Shown here: positions 47,946 to 58,094 of the stretch, piece after piece | Layout: each line of letters begins with the position of its first letter | How positions within the stretch are numbered: the first letter of the stretch is position 1 | NCBI RefSeq assembly: GCF_028204155.1 | Contig: NZ_JAQLOI010000001.1 | Span: 2,542,001-2,606,000, forward strand | Reading direction: 5' to 3' | Length of the DNA stretch: 64,000 nucleotides | Source of the DNA: Vibrio algarum | GTDB lineage: Bacteria; Pseudomonadota; Gammaproteobacteria; Enterobacterales; Vibrionaceae | Notes under the pieces: model-generated | The model's input: the letters and a program-made list of their open reading frames with translations, nothing else | The model's database searches: none | What the model was told of the DNA's origin: nothing | Position numbers and translations under genes: made by a program

Positions 47946-48400
47946 ATGCCGTACCAATAAGCTAAAACAAAATCGCGTTGCGGCCTCTGTGCTATAGCAC
48001 GACTACAATGTCATCTATGGTATCGGAAACCCAAGAAGCCGGGCCATGGGTAAAAAGAGCACTACAATTAGCACAGTGTGATGAAACTCAAAAGAGCCTA
48101 ATCCAATGGAACGTTGTTTCATAATAAAGTATTTCCAGAGCACCTGATGTAACCAAGGCGCTTACCTCAAAAACTACCGTATCCGTTTTATTGAGGGGAG
48201 TGTCCTTGTATTGTGCTGTATTTGACAACTGTACCAAAAGTAAATTTGCTAGATGTTCCGGCTCTAGACAAAGCTACGGCAATAGATGATAACGAAGACG
48301 ACTATCACGGAGCTGACGCGTGGATCATGGAGCTGACGCTTATCTCGTAAGAATAACGTTGGTTTTTGTGGGGCTGAGTTGTTTTAATGTAGTAATAGGT
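47946..48400. other. Decayed intergenic stretch downstream of the MATE remnant
   Basis: No intact gene. An open segment from 48008 (38 codons, ending W-N-V-V-S) and a direct repeat of GGAGCTGACGC (near 48310 and 48330) suggest remnants of a lost gene or mobile insertion. No terminal repeats or transposase are recognisable. Confidence 0.4.
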
Positions 48401-48434
48401 TGATTTGTATGGCTAAGGTTAGCCATACAAATCA
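48401..48434 (-). terminator. Hairpin downstream of htpX
   Basis: A perfect 16-bp inverted repeat, TGATTTGTATGGCTAA and TTAGCCATACAAATCA, with a 2-base centre, 21 bases beyond the htpX stop. The stem is strong but no T run follows on the minus strand, so it may act as an mRNA-stability element or be a palindromic site. Confidence 0.6.
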
Positions 48435-48454
48435 CAAACTTATTAGACAGGCTG

Positions 48455-49318
48455 TTAACTATTTCTCAAAGCATCTATGCGTTTATCAAGCGGTGGATGG
48501 CTCATCAAAAGCTGCATCATTGTCTGTTTACCATTGATACCAAAGGCCATCATTGAACCTTCTAACTGAGGTTCGTGGCTTACTTTTAGCCGTTCTAAAG
48601 CGGCAATCATCTTATGCTTACCGACCAAATTTGCCGCTCCTGCATCGGCATGAAATTCACGATGACGGCTATACCACATGGTAAGGAAGCTAGCGAGAAA
48701 ACCTAAAACCATCTCTAAGAAGAATGAAACAGCAAAATAGAGCATCATGTTGCTCCCTTGTCCTTCGTCTCTATTGCCTGAAGAAACAATGTTTGCCACA
48801 AATCTAGAAAGGAAGATAACAAACGTATTTACAACACCTTGCATCAAAGTCATGGTAACCATATCGCCATTTGAGATATGACTAATCTCATGAGCCAACA
48901 CTGCTTCTGCTTCATCACGTGTCATGTTTTGCAATAAACCACTTGATACCGCAACCAAGGAATCATTGCGTTTTGCACCCGTTGCAAAGGCGTTAATATC
49001 TGGCGCATCGTAAATTGCCACAGTAGGCATCCCGATACCAACTTGTTTTGCTTGTCTTTCAACCGTACTAAGCAACCAATGTTCTGTTTCGTTTCTTGGG
49101 CTCTCTATAATTTGACCGCCAACCGAACGCAACGCCATCCGCTTAGACATTAGCAATGAAATTAATGAACCACCAAAACCAAATACCGCCGCCATGACTA
49201 ACAAACCACTTAGGCTACCCGGTTGCATACCCGTGGTTGCATAAACAATATTTAAGACAATGCTTAATACCATTACAACGGCTAAGTTGGTTGCCAAAAA
49301 TAACATAATTCGTTTCAT
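48455..49318 (-). CDS. htpX: HtpX, membrane zinc protease of the heat-shock response
   Basis: 287 residues. Two N-terminal membrane helices (about 4-30, 33-55), zinc motif 'VLAHEISHIS' (H-E-x-x-H), third ligand Glu in 'SRHREFHADAGAA', and two more helices in the middle. HtpX degrades damaged membrane proteins alongside FtsH. The C-terminus 'MSHPPLDKRIDALRNS' is typical. It is preceded by a sigma-32-like promoter. Confidence 0.96.
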   Translation of the reverse strand: MKRIMLFLATNLAVVMVLSIVLNIVYATTGMQPGSLSGLLVMAAVFGFGGSLISLLMSKRMALRSVGGQIIESPRNETEHWLLSTVERQAKQVGIGMPTVAIYDAPDINAFATGAKRNDSLVAVSSGLLQNMTRDEAEAVLAHEISHISNGDMVTMTLMQGVVNTFVIFLSRFVANIVSSGNRDEGQGSNMMLYFAVSFFLEMVLGFLASFLTMWYSRHREFHADAGAANLVGKHKMIAALERLKVSHEPQLEGSMMAFGINGKQTMMQLLMSHPPLDKRIDALRNS

Positions 49319-49404
49319 TTACTTTCTCCAGTAAAACACTTATTGGTCAGTTGACCTTTTATTATAGTGGCACTCATATATTAGAGAACGCCATATTTTA
49401 ATTT

Positions 49405-49432
49405 ATATATAGTCTCCGATTTTGATTTCAAG
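49405..49432 (-). promoter_or_regulatory. Sigma-32-like heat-shock promoter of htpX
   Basis: On the minus strand CTTGAAA (-35, 49426-49432) is separated by 13 bases from a CTATATAT element (-10) about 90 bases upstream of the htpX start. The -35 is an exact heat-shock match; the -10 is only partly like CCCATNT. Confidence 0.45.
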
Positions 49433-49861
49433 GTTAAGACATAAATTGAAACAAAATGTCATTAATGGACTTTGATTAAATCTGAGTTAGCTTTTATCCG
49501 TTATTGAACAAGCAAAGGCCAAAAATAATAGGCACAAATTTTGGCCATTTTGGACTGCGAACACTCTAATAAAAAGTTTTCGCCTATTCCTGATGCGCCA
49601 AACATCAAAACCTCGATCTTAAACTCAAATACAAAACAAGAAATACCACATTAAAAGCCTACATTACAATAAGTTAACTAATATTGGCATGTCTGAGCAC
49701 TTTTGTATTTTGTTCTGCTATGCCAGTACATGTATCGCAGAGGTATGATTGCAAAAGTTCAGCCGTATTAATAACAAAATGTACTGCACATTGAGTTTGT
49801 TTTGGCTGGTTATTTGAACAAAACAACTACTTTTCTTCCATATAACATTAAGGCATACCCA
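49433..49861. other. Upstream region of the pilus cluster
   Basis: About 430 bases with no gene. It contains an inverted repeat GGCCAAAA (49517-49524) and TTTTGGCC (49539-49546). The pilus promoter should be in the last 200 bases; I see no clear regulator site. Confidence 0.35.
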
Positions 49862-50419
49862 ATGAAAAAAATAATCCCTTTAGTCAGTATCATTGCTTTA
49901 CCAATGGTTGCGCTAACGGCACAAGCAAATTCAGGTACCATCACATTTGCTGGCAAAATTACCGCTTCTACTTGTACAGTCGTTGTTGATGGTCAGGGAG
50001 CTGATGCAACAATCACACTGCCTACAGTATCAAAAGATTTATTAAAAGCTGACGGTGATACCGCAGGTAAAACACATTTTAATATCGTAATGAGCAAGTG
50101 TACGTTGGGGGGAACTCCGGCAGACACGAAGGTTTCTACCTATTTTGAAGCGGGCTCTACCGTTGACGTAAGTACAGGCTTTTTAATTAACAGCGGAAGT
50201 GCAACAAAAGTCGCTTTACGCCTTACTGATGGCACAACGAATGCAGCAATCAAAGCTGGTAGCGAAAGTCAAACTTCAAACAATACTTTCGCAACAGCAG
50301 CTGGTGCCAGTGGCGCTGCTACTGCGTCTTTACCTTACGCTGTTGAATACATTGCAAGTGGAGCATCTACTGCTGGTACGGTAGCAAGTTCTGTCACTTA
50401 CAACATTATGTATAAGTAA
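49862..50419 (+). CDS. Major fimbrial subunit (pilin) of a chaperone-usher pilus
   Basis: 185 residues from ATG 49862 (MKKIIPLVSIIALPMVALTA); the open frame starts earlier but the signal peptide begins here. Pilin fold: 'GTITFAGKITASTCTVVVDG' with Cys pairing to a later Cys in 'MSKCTLGG', and the C-terminal penultimate Tyr region 'SVTYNIMYK' used as donor strand target. It heads the cluster and is probably the most highly expressed gene, supported by the hairpin after it. Confidence 0.92.
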   Translation: MKKIIPLVSIIALPMVALTAQANSGTITFAGKITASTCTVVVDGQGADATITLPTVSKDLLKADGDTAGKTHFNIVMSKCTLGGTPADTKVSTYFEAGSTVDVSTGFLINSGSATKVALRLTDGTTNAAIKAGSESQTSNNTFATAAGASGAATASLPYAVEYIASGASTAGTVASSVTYNIMYK

Positions 50420-50434
50420 TTTTATTTTTTAATT

Positions 50435-50464
50435 AAATATGGCGGGGTTGTGCCTGCCATATTT
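50435..50464 (+). terminator. Hairpin between pilin and chaperone
   Basis: AAATATGGC (50435-50443) pairs with GCCATATTT (50456-50464), just after the pilin stop. Such a stem can partly terminate or protect the pilin mRNA, raising pilin over chaperone and usher. There is no strong T run. Confidence 0.5.
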
Positions 50465-50491
50465 CCATAGATCTTTGAATATAGGTGTGTA

Positions 50492-51211
50492 ATGTTAATT
50501 TCCCGATTTCTTCAATTGTTATTTATTTCGTTTTCAATTTTGAGTGTTTTCTCTACTCAGGCGAGCGTTGTTATTAATAATACTCGTGTTGTTTACCTAG
50601 ATAATAGTAAAGAAGTATCGGTCAAACTTAACAATAATGGCAATAAACCTGTTTTAGTTCAAAGTTGGATAGATAGTGGGGACCCAGACCAAAACCCTTC
50701 AACTATTCAAGTTCCTTTTATCTTAACACCACCAATTAATCGAATAGACTCGAAACAAGGTCAAACACTACGTATTTTTTATACAGGTGAGGAACTATCG
50801 ACGACAGAAGAATCGATTTTTTGGTTAAATGTATTAGAAATACCCGCTAAAAATAGTGATTTAAAAGACAAGAACACATTACAGCTGGCATTTAGAACAC
50901 GATTAAAACTGTTTTTCCGTCCATCTGATTTACAAGGTGATGCGAATGATGCCGGTAAAAATCTCGTTTGGGATGTAATAGGCTCAGGACTTAAAGCAAC
51001 AAATCCAACACCTTATCATGTATCGCTGACCCGCGTGAGTATCGAGATTAACGACAAATCTTATGATAGCGAGGCGGTTATGGTTTACCCCAACAAGTCA
51101 CAGATTTTTAATTTTTCGGACTTACCCGCTATTCCATCTGGAAGCAAAATAATTATCAACTATTTAGATGACTATGGCGCAACGAAAAGTTTCGAAAGTA
51201 TCACCCAATAA
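50492..51211 (+). CDS. PapD-like periplasmic pilus chaperone
   Basis: 239 residues, signal peptide ending near 'SVFSTQASV'. Conserved features: Arg in 'NTRVVYLD' near the start and Lys in 'FRTRLKLFFRP' (about residue 145), plus 'PPINRIDSKQGQTLRIF' and 'ESIFWLNVLEIP' typical of PapD chaperones. Binds unfolded pilins in the periplasm and hands them to the usher. Confidence 0.95.
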   Translation: MLISRFLQLLFISFSILSVFSTQASVVINNTRVVYLDNSKEVSVKLNNNGNKPVLVQSWIDSGDPDQNPSTIQVPFILTPPINRIDSKQGQTLRIFYTGEELSTTEESIFWLNVLEIPAKNSDLKDKNTLQLAFRTRLKLFFRPSDLQGDANDAGKNLVWDVIGSGLKATNPTPYHVSLTRVSIEINDKSYDSEAVMVYPNKSQIFNFSDLPAIPSGSKIIINYLDDYGATKSFESITQ

Positions 51212-51300
51212 TAAGCCTTAACTAACAGTCATATATTATTAACCATTTTAAATTCTAACTTTTTATATTTTTTTACTTTCTTTTCTGGTGAGGTTATATT

Positions 51301-53829
51301 TTGAAAAACCAATGTGATTTAAATAAAACTCATCGATTGATAACGCTTACATCATTAAGTTTTTTTCTATTGCCTATTCTTTCTTACTCTTCATCTGTAG
51401 CATCTGAAGAATATGAGTTTAACTCGTCATTTTTAAAGGTTGATGACAAAAGTGCCGTCAATCTTGATTATTTTTCTAAAGGGTCAAATGCACTCCCAGG
51501 AAATTATCAAGCTTTTATATATGTAAACGATAAATACATCACTAGTAAAAATCTCGTCATAAAAGAAGAACAAGACAACTCTACTAGACCTTGTATAACC
51601 CGAGCTATCCTCGCTCATATTGCCTTTGAGCCTTCTAGACTCCCAGCAATGTTTATAGAAAACCTTGATAAAGGCGGCTCATGTATTGATCTGGAGGCTC
51701 TCATACCGAATTCTAGCATCGTTTTTGATAGCAGTGAGTCACGCCTTAACATCCAAATTCCACAAGTTCATATGAAGCGAGTCGCGCGCGATTCAGTTAG
51801 CCCTGAATTATGGGATGAAGGTATTCCCGCTGCTTTATTAACTTACAATATCAATGGTTATAACAGTGACCAAACGGGACAATCGTTAGCTGCCTATTTC
51901 AATACTGGCGTTAATATAGGCGGATGGTATTTCCGTCAAAATAGCGTTTTGAGCTGGTCTGAAAACGAAGGTAGTGATTACACCATTCAAAACACCTATC
52001 TGGAAAAAGCAATCCCAGACTGGCAAGGCCGTGTCTTAGTTGGGCAAACCAACACACAGGGGCAATTTTTTGATTCTGTGCCTTTTACTGGTATTCAATT
52101 TAATACGGACAACCAAATGCTTCCTGCTTCTCAGCGTGGTTACGCACCTGAAATTCGCGGTGTAGCAAGAACAACAGCTAGAGTCACCGTTAAGCAAGAC
52201 AATGACATTATATATGAAACTACCGTAAGCCCTGGTGAATTCTTAATTAACGATTTATATCCAACAGGTTTTGGTGGCAACCTTGCTGTGACGGTGACTG
52301 AAGCCGACGGTTCAGAGCAAAATTTTTTGGTACCTTATGCAGCAATGGTTCAGCTGATACGACCAGGGGCTCAGCATTTCTCCGCCGCTATTGGGCAATA
52401 TCGTAATGATACCTTACTGTCTAACCCAGCTTTATTTGAAGGCACCTACCAAAGAGGCTTGTCCAATTCATTAACTGGATATGCAGGTATTCAAGCAAAC
52501 CAAGACTATTTTTCAGCTCAAGTTGGAGCTGCTGTCGGGACCTATATCGGTTCATTTTCTGCAGATATATCGCAGTCCTTTACTCGTATGTTAAATGGTC
52601 GTAGTGATCAACAAGGGCAAAGTTACGAAGTTAGATATAGTAAAAACATCACGTCTACTGGGAGTGATTTTTCCTTAGCTGCCTATCGTTTTTCGACCGA
52701 AGGTTACATGGACTATCAAACGGCAATGACGACGAGAGACGCGATCCAAAAAGGAAGAAGCACGAATAACATTTATCGCTCAAAAAACCGATTTATTGTA
52801 ACTGCAAGTCAACAATTACCCGAAAATTGGGGACAATTCTATCTTAGTGGTTCTTTTGAAAACTATTGGGATCAAGACGGTTATTTAAACCAATATCAGG
52901 GTGGATATAGCAATCATTATAACGGTTATACGTGGGGTATGAGTGTTAGTCGTAACGAGGACGCAAAAGGAAAAACACAAACCAATTTAGCGGTCAATCT
53001 CTCCTTTCCATTGGGGAGAACGGATAGGACCACCGGTGCCAACCCGCGCGTTAGTCTACGCCTAAACAACGACGATGATGGTAACGAACGTCAGCAGTTA
53101 AGTGTTTCCGACAGTGTTGGTAAAGACAACTTATTCAATTACAACATTTCAAGCACCCATGCTAATAAAGGAGCGGGCACCACCACCGACGTTAACCTTG
53201 GGTATATTAGCCCTATTAGCTCACTAAGCGCTAATGCTAGTTTTGGCAAGCACTACAAAAGCCAAAGCGTTGGTTTATCTGGCTCTCTCGTAGCACATGC
53301 CGGAGGTATTACTGCGTCGCCATACAATGGCAATACTTATGCTTTAATTGAGGCAAAAGGTGCTGAAGGTGCCTCTGTTTCTGGCTATAAAGGTATAAAA
53401 ATTGACAGCAATGGCTATGCCCTTACACCAAATTTAAACCCTTATCAAATGAATGAGGTCTATATCAACCCTAAAGGCGCATCTCAGAACGTTGAGTTTA
53501 CAAACACATCACAACGAACCGCACCTTATTCTAATGCTGTAGTCCTGGTTAAATACAATACGAAAATGGGTATTCCACTGCTCTTTAATAGTGCGCTCAA
53601 CGATAAACCAGTGCCTTTTGGCGCTTCAGTTTACGACGCACAAGGTAATACCGTAGGACATGTCGGTCAGGGTGGAAAAATATACGCCCGAGTTGCAGAG
53701 CCACAAGGTTCGTTGCTTATATCTTGGGGCGAAACGAACACTGAGCAATGTAATATCGTTTATTCACTTACGCCTGACCAGGCTAAATCAACACGATTAC
53801 AGTCCATAAATACAAACTGTAAAGGGTAA
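51301..53829 (+). CDS. Outer-membrane usher of a chaperone-usher pilus
   Basis: 842 residues from a TTG start with GAGG upstream. N-terminal domain ('EYEFNSSFLKVDDKSAVNLDYF'-type segment), 24-strand barrel, plug domain ('RGVARTTARVTVKQDNDIIYETT'-type segment), and C-terminal domains with Cys pair. FimD/PapC-like. It threads pilin-chaperone complexes through the outer membrane. Confidence 0.95.
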   Translation: MKNQCDLNKTHRLITLTSLSFFLLPILSYSSSVASEEYEFNSSFLKVDDKSAVNLDYFSKGSNALPGNYQAFIYVNDKYITSKNLVIKEEQDNSTRPCITRAILAHIAFEPSRLPAMFIENLDKGGSCIDLEALIPNSSIVFDSSESRLNIQIPQVHMKRVARDSVSPELWDEGIPAALLTYNINGYNSDQTGQSLAAYFNTGVNIGGWYFRQNSVLSWSENEGSDYTIQNTYLEKAIPDWQGRVLVGQTNTQGQFFDSVPFTGIQFNTDNQMLPASQRGYAPEIRGVARTTARVTVKQDNDIIYETTVSPGEFLINDLYPTGFGGNLAVTVTEADGSEQNFLVPYAAMVQLIRPGAQHFSAAIGQYRNDTLLSNPALFEGTYQRGLSNSLTGYAGIQANQDYFSAQVGAAVGTYIGSFSADISQSFTRMLNGRSDQQGQSYEVRYSKNITSTGSDFSLAAYRFSTEGYMDYQTAMTTRDAIQKGRSTNNIYRSKNRFIVTASQQLPENWGQFYLSGSFENYWDQDGYLNQYQGGYSNHYNGYTWGMSVSRNEDAKGKTQTNLAVNLSFPLGRTDRTTGANPRVSLRLNNDDDGNERQQLSVSDSVGKDNLFNYNISSTHANKGAGTTTDVNLGYISPISSLSANASFGKHYKSQSVGLSGSLVAHAGGITASPYNGNTYALIEAKGAEGASVSGYKGIKIDSNGYALTPNLNPYQMNEVYINPKGASQNVEFTNTSQRTAPYSNAVVLVKYNTKMGIPLLFNSALNDKPVPFGASVYDAQGNTVGHVGQGGKIYARVAEPQGSLLISWGETNTEQCNIVYSLTPDQAKSTRLQSINTNCKG

Positions 53830-53885
53830 GGCCATAACAACGATGACAAAGCTGAAATAAACCCACAATGATGAAGATGTTAACC

Positions 53886-54937
53886 ATGAAAAAACGGACA
53901 AAAATGACTGCACTTTGCTTATTGTGTTCGACCAATACCATCGCTCAAGATGAGATCGTACAACAAGCAAGAAACCAAAAGAAAACCACGGCACCTATTG
54001 TTTACCCTCACCTATTTGTTGGTGTCGAAGGCGGAGTGCAGTTGTCCTCGCTCAATGACGCCCCTAAAGAGCCAGTATCCGGAGCGTATATCGGAACTCA
54101 GTTTACTGAGCACTGGAGCTGGGATTTAGGTTATCAATATCATGGTAATTTAAGTTCAAAAAACGAATATACCGATATCAGCTTCTTTGATACCGCTATA
54201 CGCCATGATTGGTATTTCACTAACGATATTAGCGTATATGGTAAATTAGGTATCGCCTATTGGAACATAAACACAAATGAGAAATATCAAAAATCAATAA
54301 AAGAAAATGGATTTTCTCCATTAGCTGAAGTTGGTGTCAACTATCGTGTTACTCCAAATGTATATTTAAATGCTGGTTATCAATATATGGATGAAGTTGG
54401 TAATGAAAAGTCTGGTCAATATGATGCTAGAACATTGATGGCAGGTATTAGTTATCACTTTAAGGGTAAAAAACAAGCACCCGCAAAGCCTACCCCAATA
54501 ACAGCCAAAAGCTTTGTTAAGCCTCCCCTACCCCGACCCCAGTGGAACCAAAGAAAGTTACAAAATTATTCGAAACCACCATTCAATCTGATGTGGCGTT
54601 TGAATTTAATAGCGATAAATTTATTGAAACGCCAGAGACGACGACTAAACTTGACCAACTAATAAAATTACTAAATCAGTACCCCTACGCCCACGCCCAA
54701 ATTGTTGGTCACACTGACTCTATTGGCACTAAGCACTACAACAAAAAACTGTCTGAAAAACGTGCACTTTCAGTCTTAGAGATTCTGAAGAAAAAGGGCG
54801 TTGATACAAACCGTTTAAGTGTTATTGCAAAAGGTGAATCACAACCCATTGCTACCAATATGTACGCTCCCGGACGAGCGAAAAATCGTAGGGTAGAACT
54901 TATTATACTGTCTTTCCAATATACTGTAGATGAGTAA
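53886..54937 (+). CDS. OmpA-like protein in the pilus cluster (apparent -1 frameshift)
   Basis: Signal peptide MKKRTKMTALCLLCSTNTIA (an ATG at 53868 is an alternative), then an eight-stranded OmpA-type barrel ('FVGVEGGVQLSSLNDAPKEP' to 'LMAGISYHFKG'), a Pro-rich linker, and a C-terminal OmpA peptidoglycan-binding domain with 'IVGHTDSIGTKHYNKKLSEK' and 'GRAKNRRVELII'. The two frames overlap; one added C within the Pro-rich linker (around 54525-54540) joins them as P-P-P-T-P-T-P-V-E-P-K-K. Its place directly after the usher suggests that it anchors or stabilises the pilus assembly at the cell wall. Confidence 0.85.
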
Positions 54938-54982
54938 TATTGGTTTTGAGTTTTCAGATATATAAAATAAATAATATTGCTT

Positions 54983-55011
54983 TGAGCAGTTACGTTGCCT
55001 GCTCATTTTTT
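54983..55011 (+). terminator. Terminator after the OmpA-like gene
   Basis: TGAGCAG (54983-54989) pairs with CTGCTCA (54999-55005), followed by T6. It separates the pilin-chaperone-usher-OmpA unit from the following adhesin genes. Confidence 0.75.
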
Positions 55012-55130
55012 ACTTGTTGATTAATATTAACGAGCCTGAATTTTCGTTTTAACACGTTAATTGAATTGCATTTTTTTGTTTTTTCGACAGGCTAATTTTA
55101 AATGAATCATGATAATATCGATGCCTAAAA

Positions 55131-56102
55131 ATGAAATATTTGATCAATTTTACACTGCTAATTGGGGTGTTAATATACCCAGAAACCGCGACAGCGAACC
55201 AGTGCAGCGTTTCAAATTATAATACCGAATATGTGGGTGACTCAATTCCGGTAGGGGACGAAAAGACAGGAGAAACTTTAGGTCAAATTAATGTTTCTTT
55301 CAATTATTCGTGTACGTTTACAAATGCCCATACCATTAAATTGTTTGGTACTTGGGGACAACAATCTTACATATCCGGCAAAACTTACAAATCAAACTTA
55401 GATGGTATACAGCTAGTAACACCACATCTGATAGGAACATCAGGGCCACATTACAACTCTGTTATATTTGCTAGTCTTTCTGGTAATACCTCTGGCACTG
55501 TCTCGGGCCCCCTATTTTATGTCAATAAAGTGAGTAAAGTGACCTATTCTGGCGATAGCGTTTACTTAGGCACCTCTCATGACACTCACTATCTTCAATA
55601 TGACGTCTTTAAACCAGGCGCATCTTATGGGACCGTACTAGAAGATCATTTGGGCTTTGCGGATATTTCCATAAGTCGTCCTACCTGCCGATTCGATACT
55701 AACGATGTCACTCAAACAGTTACACTGCCAACTGTTGCCCCAAGAGACTTCACTGGCGTAGGCTCAACCACTGGTCCTAGCCATTTTTCCATTAAACTTA
55801 ATTGCGATGCAAAAGTGACCCTGTCAGCAAACATGACCGATGCTAACTTTACCGCTAATGTAAGTGATGCTTTAACATTAAACAGTAATTCGACAGCGTC
55901 TGGGGTGGGTATACAAGTATTCTTGGACAACAAATCGACGCCAGTCACCTATGGTGTCAACAAGTGGTATATAGATGGTTCTGCTAGTGCAGCAGCCACT
56001 ACTTATACCATTCCATTTCTCGCTAAATACGTGCAGACTAAATCGACCATTGGTCCTGGAAGTGTCTACGCCCAAGCAATCATCTCGTTTTTTTATGAGT
56101 AA
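55131..56102 (+). CDS. Two-domain fimbrial adhesin/minor pilin (copy 1)
   Basis: 323 residues. Signal peptide ends near 'PETATAN'. An N-terminal domain of about 170 residues (possible receptor-binding lectin-like domain) is followed by a pilin domain beginning 'SRPTCRFDTNDVTQTVTLPT' and ending 'SVYAQAIISFFYE'. It is the close paralogue of the gene at 58095, with the same motifs throughout. Probably a tip adhesin of the preceding usher system; receptor unknown. Confidence 0.75.
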   Translation: MKYLINFTLLIGVLIYPETATANQCSVSNYNTEYVGDSIPVGDEKTGETLGQINVSFNYSCTFTNAHTIKLFGTWGQQSYISGKTYKSNLDGIQLVTPHLIGTSGPHYNSVIFASLSGNTSGTVSGPLFYVNKVSKVTYSGDSVYLGTSHDTHYLQYDVFKPGASYGTVLEDHLGFADISISRPTCRFDTNDVTQTVTLPTVAPRDFTGVGSTTGPSHFSIKLNCDAKVTLSANMTDANFTANVSDALTLNSNSTASGVGIQVFLDNKSTPVTYGVNKWYIDGSASAAATTYTIPFLAKYVQTKSTIGPGSVYAQAIISFFYE

Positions 56103-56141
56103 ACCACTAATTCGGAGACTGAATACATAGGATGTTATCTC

Positions 56142-57149
56142 ATGAGCTTTGCTTCATACTTGTTTCTTTCCATCACTATTTTAATGAGTTTAGAAGCGCA
56201 TTCATGCGCTATAAGTGAAAATGAAGATATGTCCCCCTATTCTACAGCTGTAGAATTAGGACCACTCCATGGTAAGGCAGGTATCTCGTATCTGACGAGT
56301 TGGTCTAGTACGGTTGCGCAGTATTTTCAGCGAGGTACGTGCACTGGTAATGGCTACTCAACCTGGGTATATAGTCATCAACCAGCAGTGGGAGTAATTG
56401 ACGATTATCCTGTATATCCAACTGAACACGACAACATTGGTTATGTCGTGCTAACTAGAAAGGACTATCGAAGCCCTCTATTGACTACACCTTTCCGTAC
56501 ATGGTTTACCGACGGTACATCGTTTTACACTAATATAATGACAACCATAAGGTTCGTTAACCTCGGTAAGTTACAAGCAGGTGTTTACACCCTTACCGGA
56601 AAGCAAGCCGGAGTCGCCGTGTTATCCAATAGTTCTGCCACTTTGTCTTCTGTAACAAAACAAAAATTTTATTATCGAGGCTTCACTCTTACTGTTACTG
56701 CGTCTACATGCACCGTAAATGTTGGCGATAAGAACCAAACCGTTATCTTGCCTAGTAGCAAAATAGGTGATTTTAACGGTGTGGGTTCTATGAGCGGTTC
56801 TCAATCTTTTAATATCAGAGTTAATTGCCCTTCAGGTATAGCGCTGTACGCCACTATGACAGACGCTAATTTACCAACAAATACCAGCAGTACTCTTACT
56901 CTTTCTCAAAGCTCAACCGCGTCGGGTTTCGGGTTGAAGATTTTCGCTAATAATAGCTCTACGGCAGTATCCTATGGACCAGAATCTGCGGTAAAAGGCA
57001 ATACTAACCAATGGAAAGTCGGCGGCGGTGCAAGTTCGCCGGCGACCAATTATACCATTCCATTTGTAACTCGATACGTACAAACGTCAGCGACCAAAAG
57101 CGCAGGTTCCGTCAACGCACAATCTATTATCACATTTTCATATCAATAA
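56142..57149 (+). CDS. Two-domain fimbrial adhesin/minor pilin, divergent member
   Basis: 335 residues. Signal peptide ends near 'SLEAHS'. The C-terminal pilin domain ('VTASTCTVNVGDKNQTVILP' to 'NAQSIITFSYQ') is alignable with copies 1 and 2, while the N-terminal half differs strongly, suggesting a different binding specificity. It starts 40 bases after copy 1, probably in one transcript. Confidence 0.72.
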   Translation: MSFASYLFLSITILMSLEAHSCAISENEDMSPYSTAVELGPLHGKAGISYLTSWSSTVAQYFQRGTCTGNGYSTWVYSHQPAVGVIDDYPVYPTEHDNIGYVVLTRKDYRSPLLTTPFRTWFTDGTSFYTNIMTTIRFVNLGKLQAGVYTLTGKQAGVAVLSNSSATLSSVTKQKFYYRGFTLTVTASTCTVNVGDKNQTVILPSSKIGDFNGVGSMSGSQSFNIRVNCPSGIALYATMTDANLPTNTSSTLTLSQSSTASGFGLKIFANNSSTAVSYGPESAVKGNTNQWKVGGGASSPATNYTIPFVTRYVQTSATKSAGSVNAQSIITFSYQ

Positions 57150-57193
57150 CGAATTGCGCTCTATTCTTTGCCTTACGGTACAAGCAACATTGG

Positions 57194-57814
57194 CTACTGC
57201 ATGGGGTGCAAGCGAACCCAACCTGAACTAGAGCATTTCGCTTTAAGCCTTTCTAACTCAGCCAACGCTTCTTCTTTCGTAAAGTCGGGTGATAACAAAT
57301 AATAGATACTACCTAACTTTGTGATTAATACCTTGTCTGTTTTACATCGAACATCATCGACAGAGGGTGATGATTTGCCAGAGTAAAACTGTATCACGTA
57401 TTTATTTTGTGACATTTTACTTTTGGTATCATCATTTGAAACCGTTTGCTGAGTGTTGTTCTCAAATACTTCATTATTTACTTTGATGCAGTTGACTTTG
57501 TTCGCTTCAAAATCAATGAATACACCCTCTCCTTCGATGCGAATTTGTCGACCAGGATTTTGTTTACATTCGTTATAAAAGGCAAACATCGAAAAATGCA
57601 GTAAGTTGCATTCTTTATTTACGATCAGGTGGGTTAAACCTTGCTTCTGAAACGAGTGCACATTGCAACCTTTGGTATCGACTTCACGGCCCCCATCTGC
57701 ATTCCAAACGGTCAAAATTTTCTCAAAGGTAACCTGAGTGTTTTTTGCTAGTACAGGTTCAGAAAATATAAAGAAGGCCACTATTAACGCAACCGAATAT
57801 GAAATCTTCAACAC
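57194..57814 (-). CDS. Secreted protein of unknown function with possible SPOR-like end
   Basis: 206 residues, signal peptide ending near 'FSEPVLAKN'. The last 70 residues ('NKYVIQFYSGKSSPS' to 'AELERLKAKCSSSGWVRL') recall a SPOR domain in strand/helix order, but the match is weak. Four Cys in the first half could form disulfides. Transcribed opposite to the pilus genes and sitting between two adhesin copies, so it may be an insertion or a local partner. Confidence 0.55.
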   Translation of the reverse strand: MLKISYSVALIVAFFIFSEPVLAKNTQVTFEKILTVWNADGGREVDTKGCNVHSFQKQGLTHLIVNKECNLLHFSMFAFYNECKQNPGRQIRIEGEGVFIDFEANKVNCIKVNNEVFENNTQQTVSNDDTKSKMSQNKYVIQFYSGKSSPSVDDVRCKTDKVLITKLGSIYYLLSPDFTKEEALAELERLKAKCSSSGWVRLHPMQ

Positions 57815-58094
57815 TCACTTCTCCGAAGACAGTATAAATAGCCCGTATTATCGCCTTAAAAGAGAGCACTCACATTAGCATGCTAAATCTTAATACCATG
57901 CAATCTGCTAACACTATTACGTTAGAGCCATAACTGTAAGAAATATCGTATTTTCGCTAGCAAGATAAACAATCGCATTAGGATCGGCTTCCAGACATTA
58001 AATTTGAGTACGAGCAATCTTTTACTTGAGGCTTCTGTTACCACTCATTTGTAAATTACCGACCTAAATAACTATAAATCGGAAAGAGAAGTGC

